Source: Salinibaculum sp. SYNS191 (GTDB lineage Archaea; Halobacteriota; Halobacteria; Halobacteriales; Haloarculaceae). From it: a DNA stretch of 64,000 nucleotides. The position numbers and the translations under genes were made by a program. Positions 1 to 7,512 of this stretch are shown here, piece by piece. A model generated the notes under the pieces. It was not told the origin of the DNA. It searched no databases and saw only the letters and a program-made list of their open reading frames with translations. Each line of letters begins with the position of its first letter. Position 1 is the first letter of the stretch. The stretch spans positions 39,153 through 103,152 of the forward strand of contig NZ_CP147840.1 in assembly GCF_037338445.1 (NCBI RefSeq), given 5' to 3'.

Positions 1-1
1 C

Positions 2-316
2 GACATCTGCCAAGCCGAGGTCGTCGCCGACGGCGGGCAGGAGTTCGTCCCGGTACACTTCATCGCCTACGAGGACGACGCCGACTTGGAGATTGATGAC
101 AGCGGCGAGGATCCGACCGTCGCGAACCACGACGAGCTGGTCAACAGCGGCCAGACGTTCGGCGAGATCCGCATGATGTCCCGCGAGCACGCGGAGGAGT
201 ACGACCTCGATGTCGTCACCCAGGACGACGCGCTCTGGTGCGACGAGGTTGCAGACCTGGATATCGGCGAGGCCGTCCGGGTCGACGACCTGCGCGAGGA
301 GGGCGCCGTCTCATGA
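2..316 (+). CDS. Winged-helix (PadR-like) protein, 3' part
   Basis: This is the last 104 codons of the gene that is complete at 57200-57841; the window opens inside it. The visible part is the acidic C-terminal region, with a VADGGQ linker near the start. It contains no DNA-binding helices, which lie in the missing N-terminal half. The stop overlaps the next start (ATGA at 313-316), so the two are translationally coupled. Confidence 0.85.
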   Translation, partial: DICQAEVVADGGQEFVPVHFIAYEDDADLEIDDSGEDPTVANHDELVNSGQTFGEIRMMSREHAEEYDLDVVTQDDALWCDEVADLDIGEAVRVDDLREEGAVS

Positions 317-819
317 ATCCCGCCGACAGACTGCGCGAGGCCCGCAAACAGTGCGCCCTCGCGGCCGACGCCGAGGAGATGACTGAGATGCAACGCGAGA
401 CGGCTGGCCATCTGGCGGGCATCCTCGACCAGCTGGCCGGCAGCGTCGATGCGGTCCAGGAGGGGGCGGTCGTCCGGGCCGACGGTGGCCAGCCAGTGTG
501 TGATTTCTGTGGCGACGACCACGAGACGCTGGCCGCTGCTTTGCGATGCTGTACCGAGCGGTTCCTTCCTGACGGCGAGAGTGTTCGCGCCGACGGCGGG
601 CAGCAGGAGCTAGACGAGCCAGCTATCGTTCCAGAGCCAGTTGCAGCAGACGAAGAAGTCGACGACGAGGACTGTGCGTACGAAGTCTGTGACTCTGCTG
701 CAGACTATCGCGTGCAGTTGGAGAACGACTACCTCTTCTACTGCTGCCAGGAGTGTTCGCGCCGTAATCGCGTCTACGCGAGGGAGAACGACTTGCTGGA
801 GAACAAGGTGCAGCCATGA
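313..819 (+). CDS. Zinc-finger protein, 168 aa
   Basis: ATG overlaps the previous stop by four bases. The N-terminal 45 residues are helical (MNPADRLREARKQCALAADA). A VRADGGQ linker leads into a CDFCGDD CxxC motif with a later CC pair, and a second VRADGGQ linker leads to a C-terminal part with C/YEVC and YCCQECSRR, a likely treble-clef or ribbon zinc site. It is cytoplasmic, with no signal or membrane segment. It belongs to a run of small Cys-rich proteins in this operon, a composition common in haloarchaeal plasmid and virus early regions. The function is unknown; nucleic-acid or protein binding is an inference. Confidence 0.8.
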   Translation: MNPADRLREARKQCALAADAEEMTEMQRETAGHLAGILDQLAGSVDAVQEGAVVRADGGQPVCDFCGDDHETLAAALRCCTERFLPDGESVRADGGQQELDEPAIVPEPVAADEEVDDEDCAYEVCDSAADYRVQLENDYLFYCCQECSRRNRVYARENDLLENKVQP

Positions 820-1220
820 GCCAGTCCAAAGGCGGCCACCCTGGCGCACCTCAGGCGGGCTCGGTCGTCCGCAACTATGCGGACCTCCTCAACTGGTTGC
901 CTGACCCGCCGGAGACGTTTTTCATGGCCGATGTGCCAGAGGACTACGTTGGGACGATTCGCTCACTGTCCCACGACAGTGTCATCGCCAAGGAGGGCTG
1001 GGAGGCCTACGACGGTGAATCGATGCCGACCGAGAACAGCCGGCGTGTCTGGAAGGTCGAATCCTGGGCCAGCGAGCGCGCGGCTGAGATCGTCGCGAAC
1101 CGCGACGCGATCTGTCCGTGCGGCCACGCCGGCGTCCAGAACTGCGGCGACCACTACGCCTGTAGTTTCGAAGCCTGCGACCAGGCGTTCGAGCGTGACG
1201 AGCTGGAGGTGGATAGATGA
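816..1220 (+). CDS. Small zinc-binding protein, 134 aa
   Basis: Start ATG overlaps the upstream stop (ATGAG) and the stop overlaps the downstream ATG. The C-terminal third has CPCGHAGVQNCGDHYAC followed by EACDQAF, enough Cys and His for one zinc site. The N-terminal part (NYADLLNWLPDPPETFF) is tryptophan- and proline-rich with no recognised domain. No export signal. Function unknown. Confidence 0.75.
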   Translation: MSQSKGGHPGAPQAGSVVRNYADLLNWLPDPPETFFMADVPEDYVGTIRSLSHDSVIAKEGWEAYDGESMPTENSRRVWKVESWASERAAEIVANRDAICPCGHAGVQNCGDHYACSFEACDQAFERDELEVDR

Positions 1221-1846
1221 CGAGCCAGCAGGACCGCACGGACGGAGCGGTCGACTGGCCGGCACAATTCGAACGGACGCCCGCGTCACAACGCGTCCAC
1301 ACCTCGAAGTTCGGCGTTACGTTCCACGAGGCACTTCGGCGCATCGAGACGGAACTACTGGATCGCGTCGGCGCTGATGATTGGCGCGTCTCGACGGCCG
1401 CTCCCCACCGGAAACAGGACGGGATGCCGTATGCGAACGCCAACCCGTCGGATCCAGCGGTCGTGGTCCGGTGGTCGAAAGATGGCCAGCAATTCGCCGT
1501 CGCCTGCGATCACTACACGGACTGGCGGGACAACGCCCGGGCGATTGGGCTGTACATTCGTGAGAAGCGCAAGATGTCTGACCGGCCGGTGACGACCGGG
1601 CAGTCCGAGTTCGCGACGGCGCGGCTGCCCAGCGGCAACGAAGAAGCCATCGTCGCCGACGCGCCGGCCGACCAGCCAGCGCCGCACGAGGTCCTCGATG
1701 TCACGCCGGACGCTCCCGAAGACGTCGTCGAGGCGGCCTACCGTCAGAAGACGAAGACTGCCCACCCCGACCAGGGCGGCAGCGCCGAGGAACTGAAGCG
1801 CGTCCGCCAGGCGAAGGAAGCGATGTTGGACGGAGGGGAGCGATGA
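1217..1846 (+). CDS. J-domain (DnaJ-like) protein, 209 aa
   Basis: The C-terminal 55 residues read as a J domain: HEVLDVTPDAPEDVVEAAYR, then KTKTAHPDQGGS with the HPD tripeptide needed to stimulate Hsp70 ATPase, then a helix ending in AMLDGG. The N-terminal 140 residues (dominated by WRVSTAAPHRKQ, WSKDGQQFAVACDHY and LYIREKRKM) are not recognised. J domains at the C-terminus are unusual for chaperone DnaJ but common in plasmid and phage accessory proteins, where they may recruit host DnaK to replication or partition complexes; that role is inferred. The start overlaps the previous stop (ATGA) and the stop overlaps the recombinase start. Confidence 0.85.
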   Translation: MTSQQDRTDGAVDWPAQFERTPASQRVHTSKFGVTFHEALRRIETELLDRVGADDWRVSTAAPHRKQDGMPYANANPSDPAVVVRWSKDGQQFAVACDHYTDWRDNARAIGLYIREKRKMSDRPVTTGQSEFATARLPSGNEEAIVADAPADQPAPHEVLDVTPDAPEDVVEAAYRQKTKTAHPDQGGSAEELKRVRQAKEAMLDGGER

Positions 1847-2883
1847 GTGATGGCCGCGATCTCTCCCCACGCGAGGCAGCGGAGCGCTGGCTTGATCGTC
1901 GACGACCAGACGTTCGCGACTCCACGCTGTCGACGCTGTGGTACCGCCTCAAACTGTTCGTCGAGTACTGCGAGCGAGAAGGGTTCGACTCCATTCGTGA
2001 CATCGACGGATGGGACATTGACGAGTATCAGCTGCATCGCCATCAGAACGCCAAACCTCTCACGCTTAACAAGGAACTCGGGACGCTCCGGCAGTGGCTG
2101 GAGTACTGTGTCTCGATTGGAGTCGTCGACGAGGCTGTCCCGACGGCTGTTGAGATACCCGATGTCGATCCAGCAGACCGCAGTGACGACACGATGCTGC
2201 CGCCAGAGCGTGGCGAGGCGTTACTCTCGTGGTATCGCGATAGTCCCCAGCGCGCGAGTCGCCCACACGCTCTCCTGGAAATCTTCTGGACCGTCGGCTG
2301 TCGGTCGGGGGCGCTACGGAGTCTCGATGTGCGAGATTTCAACGCCGACGAACAGTGGCTCCGATTCGAGCACCGGCCGGAGACCGGCACCGAGCTCAAG
2401 AAGGGTCGTCGTGGCGAGCGCTACGTCGGGTTGCTCGACGAGCCGACGGCCGTCCTTGCCGAGTTCCTGGATCGCGAGCGGATGGACATCTCCGACAGGT
2501 ACGGCCGCTCGCCGCTCATCCCCAGCGAGGCAGGGCGACCGGCGACTAGTACTATCCGCGATTGGTGCTACTTGGCGACGGTCCCCTGCAAGCACGGCCC
2601 CTGCCCGCACGAGAACGACCCGGCCTCCTGTGAGTATCTGTCGTACGTCACGGCAAGCGGATGTCCGTCAAGTCGGTCGCCCCACCAGGTGCGGACAGGC
2701 TCGATTACATGGCAGCTCTCCCGTGGCGTCCCGATTGAGGTCATTGCAGATCGGGTCAACTCCAGCCCAGATACCATCGAAGAACACTACGACAAGGAAG
2801 ATCCGCGGCGCGAACTCGAAGTGCGCCGCCGCGGCCACCTCGACGCACTTTCACTTGACGATGACACCAGAACGCACGAGTAA
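1843..2883 (+). CDS. Tyrosine recombinase / integrase, 346 aa, with Cys cluster
   Basis: This is an XerC/D-like recombinase for site-specific strand exchange. Residues 1-105 look like the SAM-like core-binding domain (STLSTLWYRLKLFVEYCERE). The catalytic domain carries Arg154 in VGCRSGALRSL, the HQVR box (His281, Arg284) and the nucleophile Tyr316 in IEEHYDK. An insertion around 249-274 holds four cysteines (CKHGPCPHENDPASC and a later Cys), a zinc-finger-like addition. The start ATG overlaps the J-domain stop. It is the second gene of this class on the replicon besides 29086-29688, and may resolve dimers or mediate integration. Confidence 0.93.
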   Translation: MSDGRDLSPREAAERWLDRRRPDVRDSTLSTLWYRLKLFVEYCEREGFDSIRDIDGWDIDEYQLHRHQNAKPLTLNKELGTLRQWLEYCVSIGVVDEAVPTAVEIPDVDPADRSDDTMLPPERGEALLSWYRDSPQRASRPHALLEIFWTVGCRSGALRSLDVRDFNADEQWLRFEHRPETGTELKKGRRGERYVGLLDEPTAVLAEFLDRERMDISDRYGRSPLIPSEAGRPATSTIRDWCYLATVPCKHGPCPHENDPASCEYLSYVTASGCPSSRSPHQVRTGSITWQLSRGVPIEVIADRVNSSPDTIEEHYDKEDPRRELEVRRRGHLDALSLDDDTRTHE

Positions 2884-3017
2884 CGACAGTGGTATCGGTC
2901 CAAAACCAGGGGACGGCGATAGGTTCGTAGCCGAAATCTGCCCGAACCCATCCTACCTTAAGGGATTCCGGCAACAACATCCGGAAGTCACTTCTCAAAT
3001 CGCGGGGGTGAGCCGCT

Positions 3018-3149
3018 GTGTCTAAGCAACAGCGGCAGTTCGACCCCGATTCCTTACCGAACCCCCGCTGTTTGTACTGTGGTGAGTCGTTCGATCCAGA
3101 CGACCAACCGCAGTGTCCAGCGCGCGCTGAGGGGGTGTGCCGCCCATGA
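3018..3149 (+). CDS. 43-aa zinc-ribbon peptide
   Basis: A GTG start follows GGGGGTGAG, a good Shine-Dalgarno, at 3004-3012. The peptide has CLYCGES and QCPARAEGVC, two CxxC-like knuckles with spacing right for one zinc ion. The stop overlaps the next ATG (ATGA). The preceding 134 bases (2884-3017) hold no gene; a weak TATA-like CCTTAAG lies at about 2955. The same frame is intact in the second copy (60541-60672), which supports it. Confidence 0.7.
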   Translation: MSKQQRQFDPDSLPNPRCLYCGESFDPDDQPQCPARAEGVCRP

Positions 3150-3475
3150 TCGTCGGCGGCCCGCTCCCCGCGTGTCACGAGACGATCGACAACCACGACG
3201 ACTGGCGCGCGGCGAAAGATACCGATCTTGACCAGCGTGGTCCCTGCCGCTACTGCTTCCCCGAGTGCGAGACTACTGGGGATATCGACGCGCCGCTGTC
3301 GCAGTTGGTGACCGCAGACTCCCGCTCGGGCCGCGTGGTTCACATCGACGCCGACCACGGCGACCCGACCTACGACCCACCCATCAGACAGTCGTCGCTG
3401 GCCGCCCAGCTCGCCGCTGAGGACTTCGGACCGGAAGATATCGGGCTCGACCCGGTCGCGGGAGGTGACGTCTGA
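3146..3475 (+). CDS. Hypothetical protein, 109 aa
   Basis: ATG at 3146 overlaps the upstream stop; an in-frame GTG at 3137 is less likely. The protein contains CHETIDNHDDW and GPCRYCFPEC, a possible metal-binding site, and then acidic sequence with no known fold. The end overlaps the next ATG by one base (TGATG). It is preserved identically in the second copy. Function unknown. Confidence 0.7.
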   Translation: MIVGGPLPACHETIDNHDDWRAAKDTDLDQRGPCRYCFPECETTGDIDAPLSQLVTADSRSGRVVHIDADHGDPTYDPPIRQSSLAAQLAAEDFGPEDIGLDPVAGGDV

Positions 3476-4422
3476 TGCCGAGTGAGTGGCCCGTTGAGCG
3501 AGATGATCACGCGTACAAGCCACTCCCAGAGAGCTGGCTCGACCACCCAGCCGCGGAGGACCCTTCGAAGCGAGGGCCGCGCTGTCTGGCCGTCAGCTGT
3601 GAGATCAAGGAGGGGCGCATCATCCGCGTCCGCTACGGTCACCTCGTCAGCGCGAACGTCGTCGAGACGGTTGGACCCGCGGTCGCGAATCCAGATGGGG
3701 AGGGCTACGTGCCGAAGGGGCTGGTCGACGGCACGGGCTGGCCCCGGTCGTACGTGCCATCGCCGGGTGTCGACCTGGACGAGTTGCGGACCTGCGAGCG
3801 CCGACATCTCGTCGACCTCTGGCGCGATCGGTTGGACTTCGCCTTCGAGTACGAGCGCGAGGTCCTCGACGAGGATCCGGAAGCACGTCTGGTCGCTGAT
3901 GGCGGACTACCAGTTGATGAGACTGCTCGATGCGAGGATTGCGGCGTCTCCAACCGCGAAGAAGCCTTGCGAGCGATTCAGGTGTGCGATGGTGGTCGGG
4001 AGTTGTTGTGCTCTTCGTGCTTCGAGGACGCGCTTGCTGACGGTCGCGTGTCCCGAGACGACGAGCGGCTGAAGACCGATGGCGGCCAGGTTGCACTCTC
4101 ACGCAACCCCGACGTGCGGGAAGTGGCACAGTTGGAGCATGACGAGTACAAGCCCACGTGTCCCGATTGCGGACGCTATGTCGGGCACTCGAAGAGCGGC
4201 GGCAAACCGCTTCCGGGAATCGTTCCAGAATGTTTCGGATGGGAGTGTCAGGACTGCAATCTGACCTTCCCGTCCAACTGTGCAGGCCGGAACGCTCCCG
4301 GGTTCAACGACAGCATGGCCGGTCTGAAAGTCAAGTTTCGCGACGGGAAGGCTCGATGGGTTCCAGTTCCAGAGCGGTATATCGGACCTGACGTTGACGA
4401 CCACGGAGGTGACCAGGCGTGA
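3475..4422 (+). CDS. Multi-zinc-finger protein, 315 aa
   Basis: The first 135 residues form one domain (RCLAVSCEIKEGRIIRVRYG). An ADGG linker leads to CEDCGVSNREEALRA with CSSCFEDAL, a four-Cys site, and a second TDGG linker leads to CPDCGRYVG with WECQDCNLTF, another four-Cys ribbon. This modular Cys-rich build suggests protein or nucleic-acid contacts. Its last codons contain GGAGGTGA, the ribosome-binding site of the next gene, which starts at the overlapping GTGA. No export signal. Confidence 0.8.
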   Translation: MPSEWPVERDDHAYKPLPESWLDHPAAEDPSKRGPRCLAVSCEIKEGRIIRVRYGHLVSANVVETVGPAVANPDGEGYVPKGLVDGTGWPRSYVPSPGVDLDELRTCERRHLVDLWRDRLDFAFEYEREVLDEDPEARLVADGGLPVDETARCEDCGVSNREEALRAIQVCDGGRELLCSSCFEDALADGRVSRDDERLKTDGGQVALSRNPDVREVAQLEHDEYKPTCPDCGRYVGHSKSGGKPLPGIVPECFGWECQDCNLTFPSNCAGRNAPGFNDSMAGLKVKFRDGKARWVPVPERYIGPDVDDHGGDQA

Positions 4423-4907
4423 GTCGCTCGCGAGATCCCCTCGCAGAGCCGAAAGCCATCGGCGAGGACGTCGAGGCACTCGTCATAGACGCCGTCGACG
4501 GCCTACAGGCCGCGGGCAACGCCGAGGCGTTCTACGACGCCGTCGCGACGGACGTGATCGGCCCGCGGACCGCCCCAACTGTGTCCTTTGGCGGCATCCC
4601 GCTGGTCGACGCCGACACGCTAGTCGAGATCAAGGCCTGCAAGCGCCACGTCAGCAACGGCGCGCGCGGAAACCGGCCTGGGCGGTGGCTGATTCCCGTC
4701 GACCAGCTCGACGCAATGGTCTCCGAGAGCGGCGTGTTCCTGCTGGCTGTCTACGAGGAGCACGAGGACGCGAAGCGCCTCGTCGAGATGGTGATCGTCC
4801 CAGCGACCCTCCTGGAAGAACACCTGCGCGATAGCTGGTACGAGGTCGACCGCCACGAGCAGGAAGTGGCGCAATTGCCCTGGCCCGAACTCGTCGGTCG
4901 GGGGTGA
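4419..4907 (+). CDS. PD-(D/E)XK nuclease-like protein, 162 aa
   Basis: GTG start overlaps the upstream stop (GTGA) and follows GGAGGTGA at a good distance. GIPLVDADTLVEIKACKRH matches the core of the PD-(D/E)XK fold: an acidic residue on strand 2 and the ExK pair on strand 3, followed by a basic helix. The remainder (GRWLIPVDQLDAM, GVFLLAVYEEH) fits the later strands, as in archaeal Holliday-junction resolvases and restriction-like nucleases. A DNA-processing role for the replicon is inferred. The second copy of this gene is frameshifted twice by run-length errors. Confidence 0.7.
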   Translation: MSRSRDPLAEPKAIGEDVEALVIDAVDGLQAAGNAEAFYDAVATDVIGPRTAPTVSFGGIPLVDADTLVEIKACKRHVSNGARGNRPGRWLIPVDQLDAMVSESGVFLLAVYEEHEDAKRLVEMVIVPATLLEEHLRDSWYEVDRHEQEVAQLPWPELVGRG

Positions 4908-4913
4908 CCGGCG

Positions 4914-5384
4914 ATGGCAGGTGAGGGCCAGACCCGGGCAACCCGCAGTCACACGCACGAGCGAAGCGCGGAACTTCGCGAGAAGATCGGCGAAGACCCC
5001 GCTCGCTTCCTCGACCGGCCGCTGTTCGACAGTGGCTCGCAGTATAACACGGAGCCGGGCTGGTTCATCCAGAAGCGCATCGAGGGCATCGACTCCAAGC
5101 GCGTCATCAACTTCTGGCTCCAGATCGAGCACCAACTCGACCGCGGGCCGCGCGAGAAGATCGTCGAGATGCTGGAGCGCCGGGCGTCGCGCCTGGACGA
5201 AATCGGCGAGCGCCCCGACCGCCTGGAAGAGCGCGACGGTCGGGACCGGCCGCCCGGTGAGTGGTACATCGTTCGCGATGGCGAAGCGAAACCCTGGGAC
5301 GAGGTCGACCGGAACGCGGCCGGCGCTGGCGTGTCTGGAACTTCTCGGGCTCTCGCGACCGACGGAGGTGAGGGCGATGTCTGA
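4914..5384 (+). CDS. Hypothetical protein, 156 aa
   Basis: ATG start six bases after the nuclease stop, with GGGGGTGA just upstream. A central helical part (GWFIQKRIEGIDSKRVINFW) is followed by an arginine- and glutamate-rich helix with coiled-coil character (EKIVEMLERRASRLDEIGER). The C-terminus ends TDGGEGDV because the codons double as the ribosome-binding site of the next gene. No family recognised. Confidence 0.75.
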   Translation: MAGEGQTRATRSHTHERSAELREKIGEDPARFLDRPLFDSGSQYNTEPGWFIQKRIEGIDSKRVINFWLQIEHQLDRGPREKIVEMLERRASRLDEIGERPDRLEERDGRDRPPGEWYIVRDGEAKPWDEVDRNAAGAGVSGTSRALATDGGEGDV

Positions 5385-5796
5385 GATATCTATCGATTAC
5401 CGACGGGCCCTACGTAACGCGTGTTCATGCACGGGTAGGAATACCGCCCCTCCTGAGTTTCCGCCAGACCCATCGTCGTCGTCATCCCCACCTTCATCTC
5501 CGTCGTGGGTAAGTAGTTGGAAAACCGCAACAACAGCCGTTACGGTACCACTGAAAGCCGCTACAACTTCTGGAGTTATTGCTACCTCCATAGTCCTGGC
5601 CGGATCTTCTTCCGGCATAAGCGTAGGGGGTGCCTCAAACCAGACCACTCAAACTGCCGAATTTGCGGGGTATAGTCTGAGGCGAACCACCGCAAACAAC
5701 CACGGAAACGCGATACTCGGGAGTAGAGAGTCTCATAGAACCACATCTGCTATCTTAGCGCTACTTAGCGCACGACGACGGAGGTGGTTCAATTGA
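5377..5796 (+). CDS. Small Ser/Thr-rich protein with one hydrophobic stretch (strand uncertain)
   Basis: ATG at 5377 sits a few bases after GGAGGTGAG and the stop overlaps the next start (TTGA), the same coupling as every neighbour. The 139-residue product is Ser/Thr/Pro-rich with a hydrophobic run near 75-90 (GVIATSIVLAGSS) and an RRRRW C-terminus. The base composition is lower in GC and the residues far less acidic than the neighbours. The opposite strand (5397-5612) encodes an alternative acidic peptide starting MPEEDPARTMEV with a membrane-like segment and DDDDD, which looks more haloarchaeal. Which strand is coding is not settled. Confidence 0.5.
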   Translation: MSEISIDYRRALRNACSCTGRNTAPPEFPPDPSSSSSPPSSPSWVSSWKTATTAVTVPLKAATTSGVIATSIVLAGSSSGISVGGASNQTTQTAEFAGYSLRRTTANNHGNAILGSRESHRTTSAILALLSARRRRWFN

Positions 5797-5945
5797 CTGG
5801 TTGTATCACGCGGAACCCTGGCGAGTGTACCACCTGCGGAGCGGAGCCGAATCCAGCAGGAAACGACTGTTGGGAGTGCCCCAATTGTGGGCTGACTGGC
5901 TGCGGTATCAGCGGGTGCGAGCACGGAGGTGAGTCACGTGAGTAG
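5793..5945 (+). CDS. 50-aa zinc-ribbon protein
   Basis: TTG start overlapping the previous stop, preceded by GGAGGTGG. It contains CTTCG, then CWECPNCGLTGC, giving two CxxC knuckles. The stop lies just inside the next gene, which starts at GTG 5938. Copy 2 (from 63315) loses two bases in the first knuckle and is frameshifted. Confidence 0.65.
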   Translation: MTGCITRNPGECTTCGAEPNPAGNDCWECPNCGLTGCGISGCEHGGESRE

Positions 5946-6066
5946 TCTCCCCGACTCGTTGTCGGAACTCTCGCGGGTCTGCATCGAGTGTGGCGACCGC
6001 GTCGACGAGCAGTATCTCGACAGCGAGGGCCGCTGTGTGGGCTGTCGCTACGGAGGTGAGCGCTGA
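5938..6066 (+). CDS. 42-aa zinc-ribbon peptide
   Basis: GTG start overlaps the previous stop by eight bases and follows GGAGGTGAG. CIECGDRV and CVGCRYG provide four cysteines spaced as a zinc ribbon similar to DksA/TraR-type fingers. The C-terminal codons (YGGER) contain GGAGGTGAG for the next gene and the stop overlaps its ATG (TGATG). Confidence 0.65.
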   Translation: MSSLPDSLSELSRVCIECGDRVDEQYLDSEGRCVGCRYGGER

Positions 6067-6308
6067 TGGTCGAGCGGACCTACGAGGGCCAGCCGCTCGA
6101 CGGTACCTACCAGCACATCACCGAGCGCCCGGTGCAGTCGCCCGACGACCAGGAGGACGACGCCGACGACGTCGAGGCTGGTGAGACGGTCTACGCCACG
6201 GATCCCGAGCCAGACGGTGAGCAGACCGTCGAGAACGTGCCGATGCCGGGTGATCGGCCCGATGTCGAGGGCCAGAGCACGTTCGAGGACTGGAGGTGGT
6301 CCGCGTGA
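6066..6308 (+). CDS. Acidic hypothetical protein, 80 aa
   Basis: ATG start overlaps the previous stop. Very acidic (DDQEDDADDVEAGE) and probably disordered; begins MVERTYEGQPLDGTYQHI. The stop overlaps the GTG of the next gene and the last codons carry GGAGGTGG. Function unknown; the second copy is frameshifted by a single missing base. Confidence 0.65.
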   Translation: MVERTYEGQPLDGTYQHITERPVQSPDDQEDDADDVEAGETVYATDPEPDGEQTVENVPMPGDRPDVEGQSTFEDWRWSA

Positions 6309-7213
6309 CGCGCGAGGACAAGCTCTGCCCACGCCCTCGCGAGCACGCCCTTCCTGGCGGTGACCTCGCCGTCTCGAGTCACTGGGTCTGGGGCGTCCGC
6401 GGCGCAACGACGGTTGCGGCGGCGGACAAGCCCTTGTACCGATTGCTGCTGGACATCCTCGCCGACGAGCATGTTCCCGATCTCATGTCGGCGCATCTCG
6501 CCTCCGAGTGCGACGATCTGGTCGATGTTCGCCAGACGGTGGTCGACATCGATCGCGGTGTCGTGGGTGCTGACGGCCACGGCTATGGGATGTCGTTTTG
6601 CTTCAGAGTCCGGGACGCAATCGACGAATACCGTGACCGCGACCCACTCACGCTGGGCGCAGTCGGCTGCTCCGGCTCGAAGTACGAGGACGACCAGCCG
6701 ATCCCCGCGAAAGCGCGGTACAAGGGTGCCTACTGGACGAACAAGCGCAGGTACGGAGAGACGTGCGCCGACGAGTGGCGCATCATCTCTGCCGAGCACG
6801 CGGTCCTCGACCCGGCGACGCCGATCGAGCATTACGAGAAGACGCCCAGCGACCTGCGAGGGATTCCCGTTGACTCGGACCAGCGCCTTCCGTCCGGAGA
6901 CGACGTGACGACGCTCCTCGACAGGTGGGCGCTGGACGTCCACGAGGGGCTGTCAACGTGGTTGTCGAACGTTGCTAGTGGTGTCGATCCCCGAGACGTA
7001 GAGTTAGAAGTGCTCCTCGGTCGGGACTACCGCAAGCCGCTGGAGGACCGTCATGTCTTCGACGCACTCCTTATACCCGGCGAGCTGTCGGTGTCGTTCC
7101 CATTCCAAGATGTTGCGCAAGCCCAGGGTGGGATGTTCGAGCAGATCGACTGGATGGGCGACGAGGTCGATGCTGCGACCGAGGCTGTCACTGACGGAGG
7201 TGAGTCGCCATGA
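6305..7213 (+). CDS. DUF6884-domain protein, 302 aa
   Basis: GTG at 6305 overlaps the previous stop and follows GGAGGTGG. The middle (about residues 120-175) has VGCSGSKYEDD, IPAKARYKGAYW, WRIISAEHAVLDPATPIEHY, which is the signature layout of DUF6884 (Cys-Ser-x-Lys loop, then ...ILSA.hGLl.P...i..Y). Members of that family are small proteins of phages and mobile elements related in fold to the YaaA/queuine-type group; the activity is not established. The flanking N- and C-terminal regions are unrecognised. The C-terminus again ends TDGGESP over the next ribosome-binding site. Confidence 0.75.
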   Translation: MTREDKLCPRPREHALPGGDLAVSSHWVWGVRGATTVAAADKPLYRLLLDILADEHVPDLMSAHLASECDDLVDVRQTVVDIDRGVVGADGHGYGMSFCFRVRDAIDEYRDRDPLTLGAVGCSGSKYEDDQPIPAKARYKGAYWTNKRRYGETCADEWRIISAEHAVLDPATPIEHYEKTPSDLRGIPVDSDQRLPSGDDVTTLLDRWALDVHEGLSTWLSNVASGVDPRDVELEVLLGRDYRKPLEDRHVFDALLIPGELSVSFPFQDVAQAQGGMFEQIDWMGDEVDAATEAVTDGGESP

Positions 7214-7512
7214 CGGCGAAGTACAGCACCGGCTCGGACGACGACCACGTCCGGCGCTGGGACCGTGACCGGCTCTACACGCTGGCGCAGTGGTCGAGCA
7301 AGCCCTTCGTCGGCCACCGTCACCGTCACGAGACCGTTGACCACCGCATCGTCATCGCCTACACGCACGGGGTTGGCGTCGACGTCCGTCACGAGGTCCG
7401 CTCGAAGGACTCCGCGAAGTTTCCCGACGAGTGGGCCACTGTCGAGAGTATCGAGGTGCGTGACTACGGCGCCCAGCACACCAGGAAGCCGGAGATGAGG
7501 TGGTTAGAGTGA
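7210..7512 (+). CDS. Hypothetical protein, 100 aa
   Basis: ATG start overlaps the DUF6884 stop with GGAGGTGAG upstream. The protein is rich in His, Arg and Asp (KPFVGHRHRHETVDHRIVIA) and beta-strand prone. The stop overlaps the next start (GTGA). No domain recognised. Confidence 0.7.
   Translation: MTAKYSTGSDDDHVRRWDRDRLYTLAQWSSKPFVGHRHRHETVDHRIVIAYTHGVGVDVRHEVRSKDSAKFPDEWATVESIEVRDYGAQHTRKPEMRWLE

Larger units (their letters stand above)
1..6482. repeat. Terminal direct repeat, copy 1 (circle overlap)
   Basis: This segment recurs at 57526-64000. The offset starts at 57525 and drifts to 57518 through small indels near 462, 2910, 4440, 4902, 5840, 6150 and 6431. Where I compared translated genes they are identical except at these indels. 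Copy 1 keeps all reading frames open and copy 2 breaks several, so copy 1 is the more accurate version. This is what an uncircularised assembly of a circular molecule of about 57.5 kb looks like; a real tandem duplication is the less likely alternative. Confidence 0.93.
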
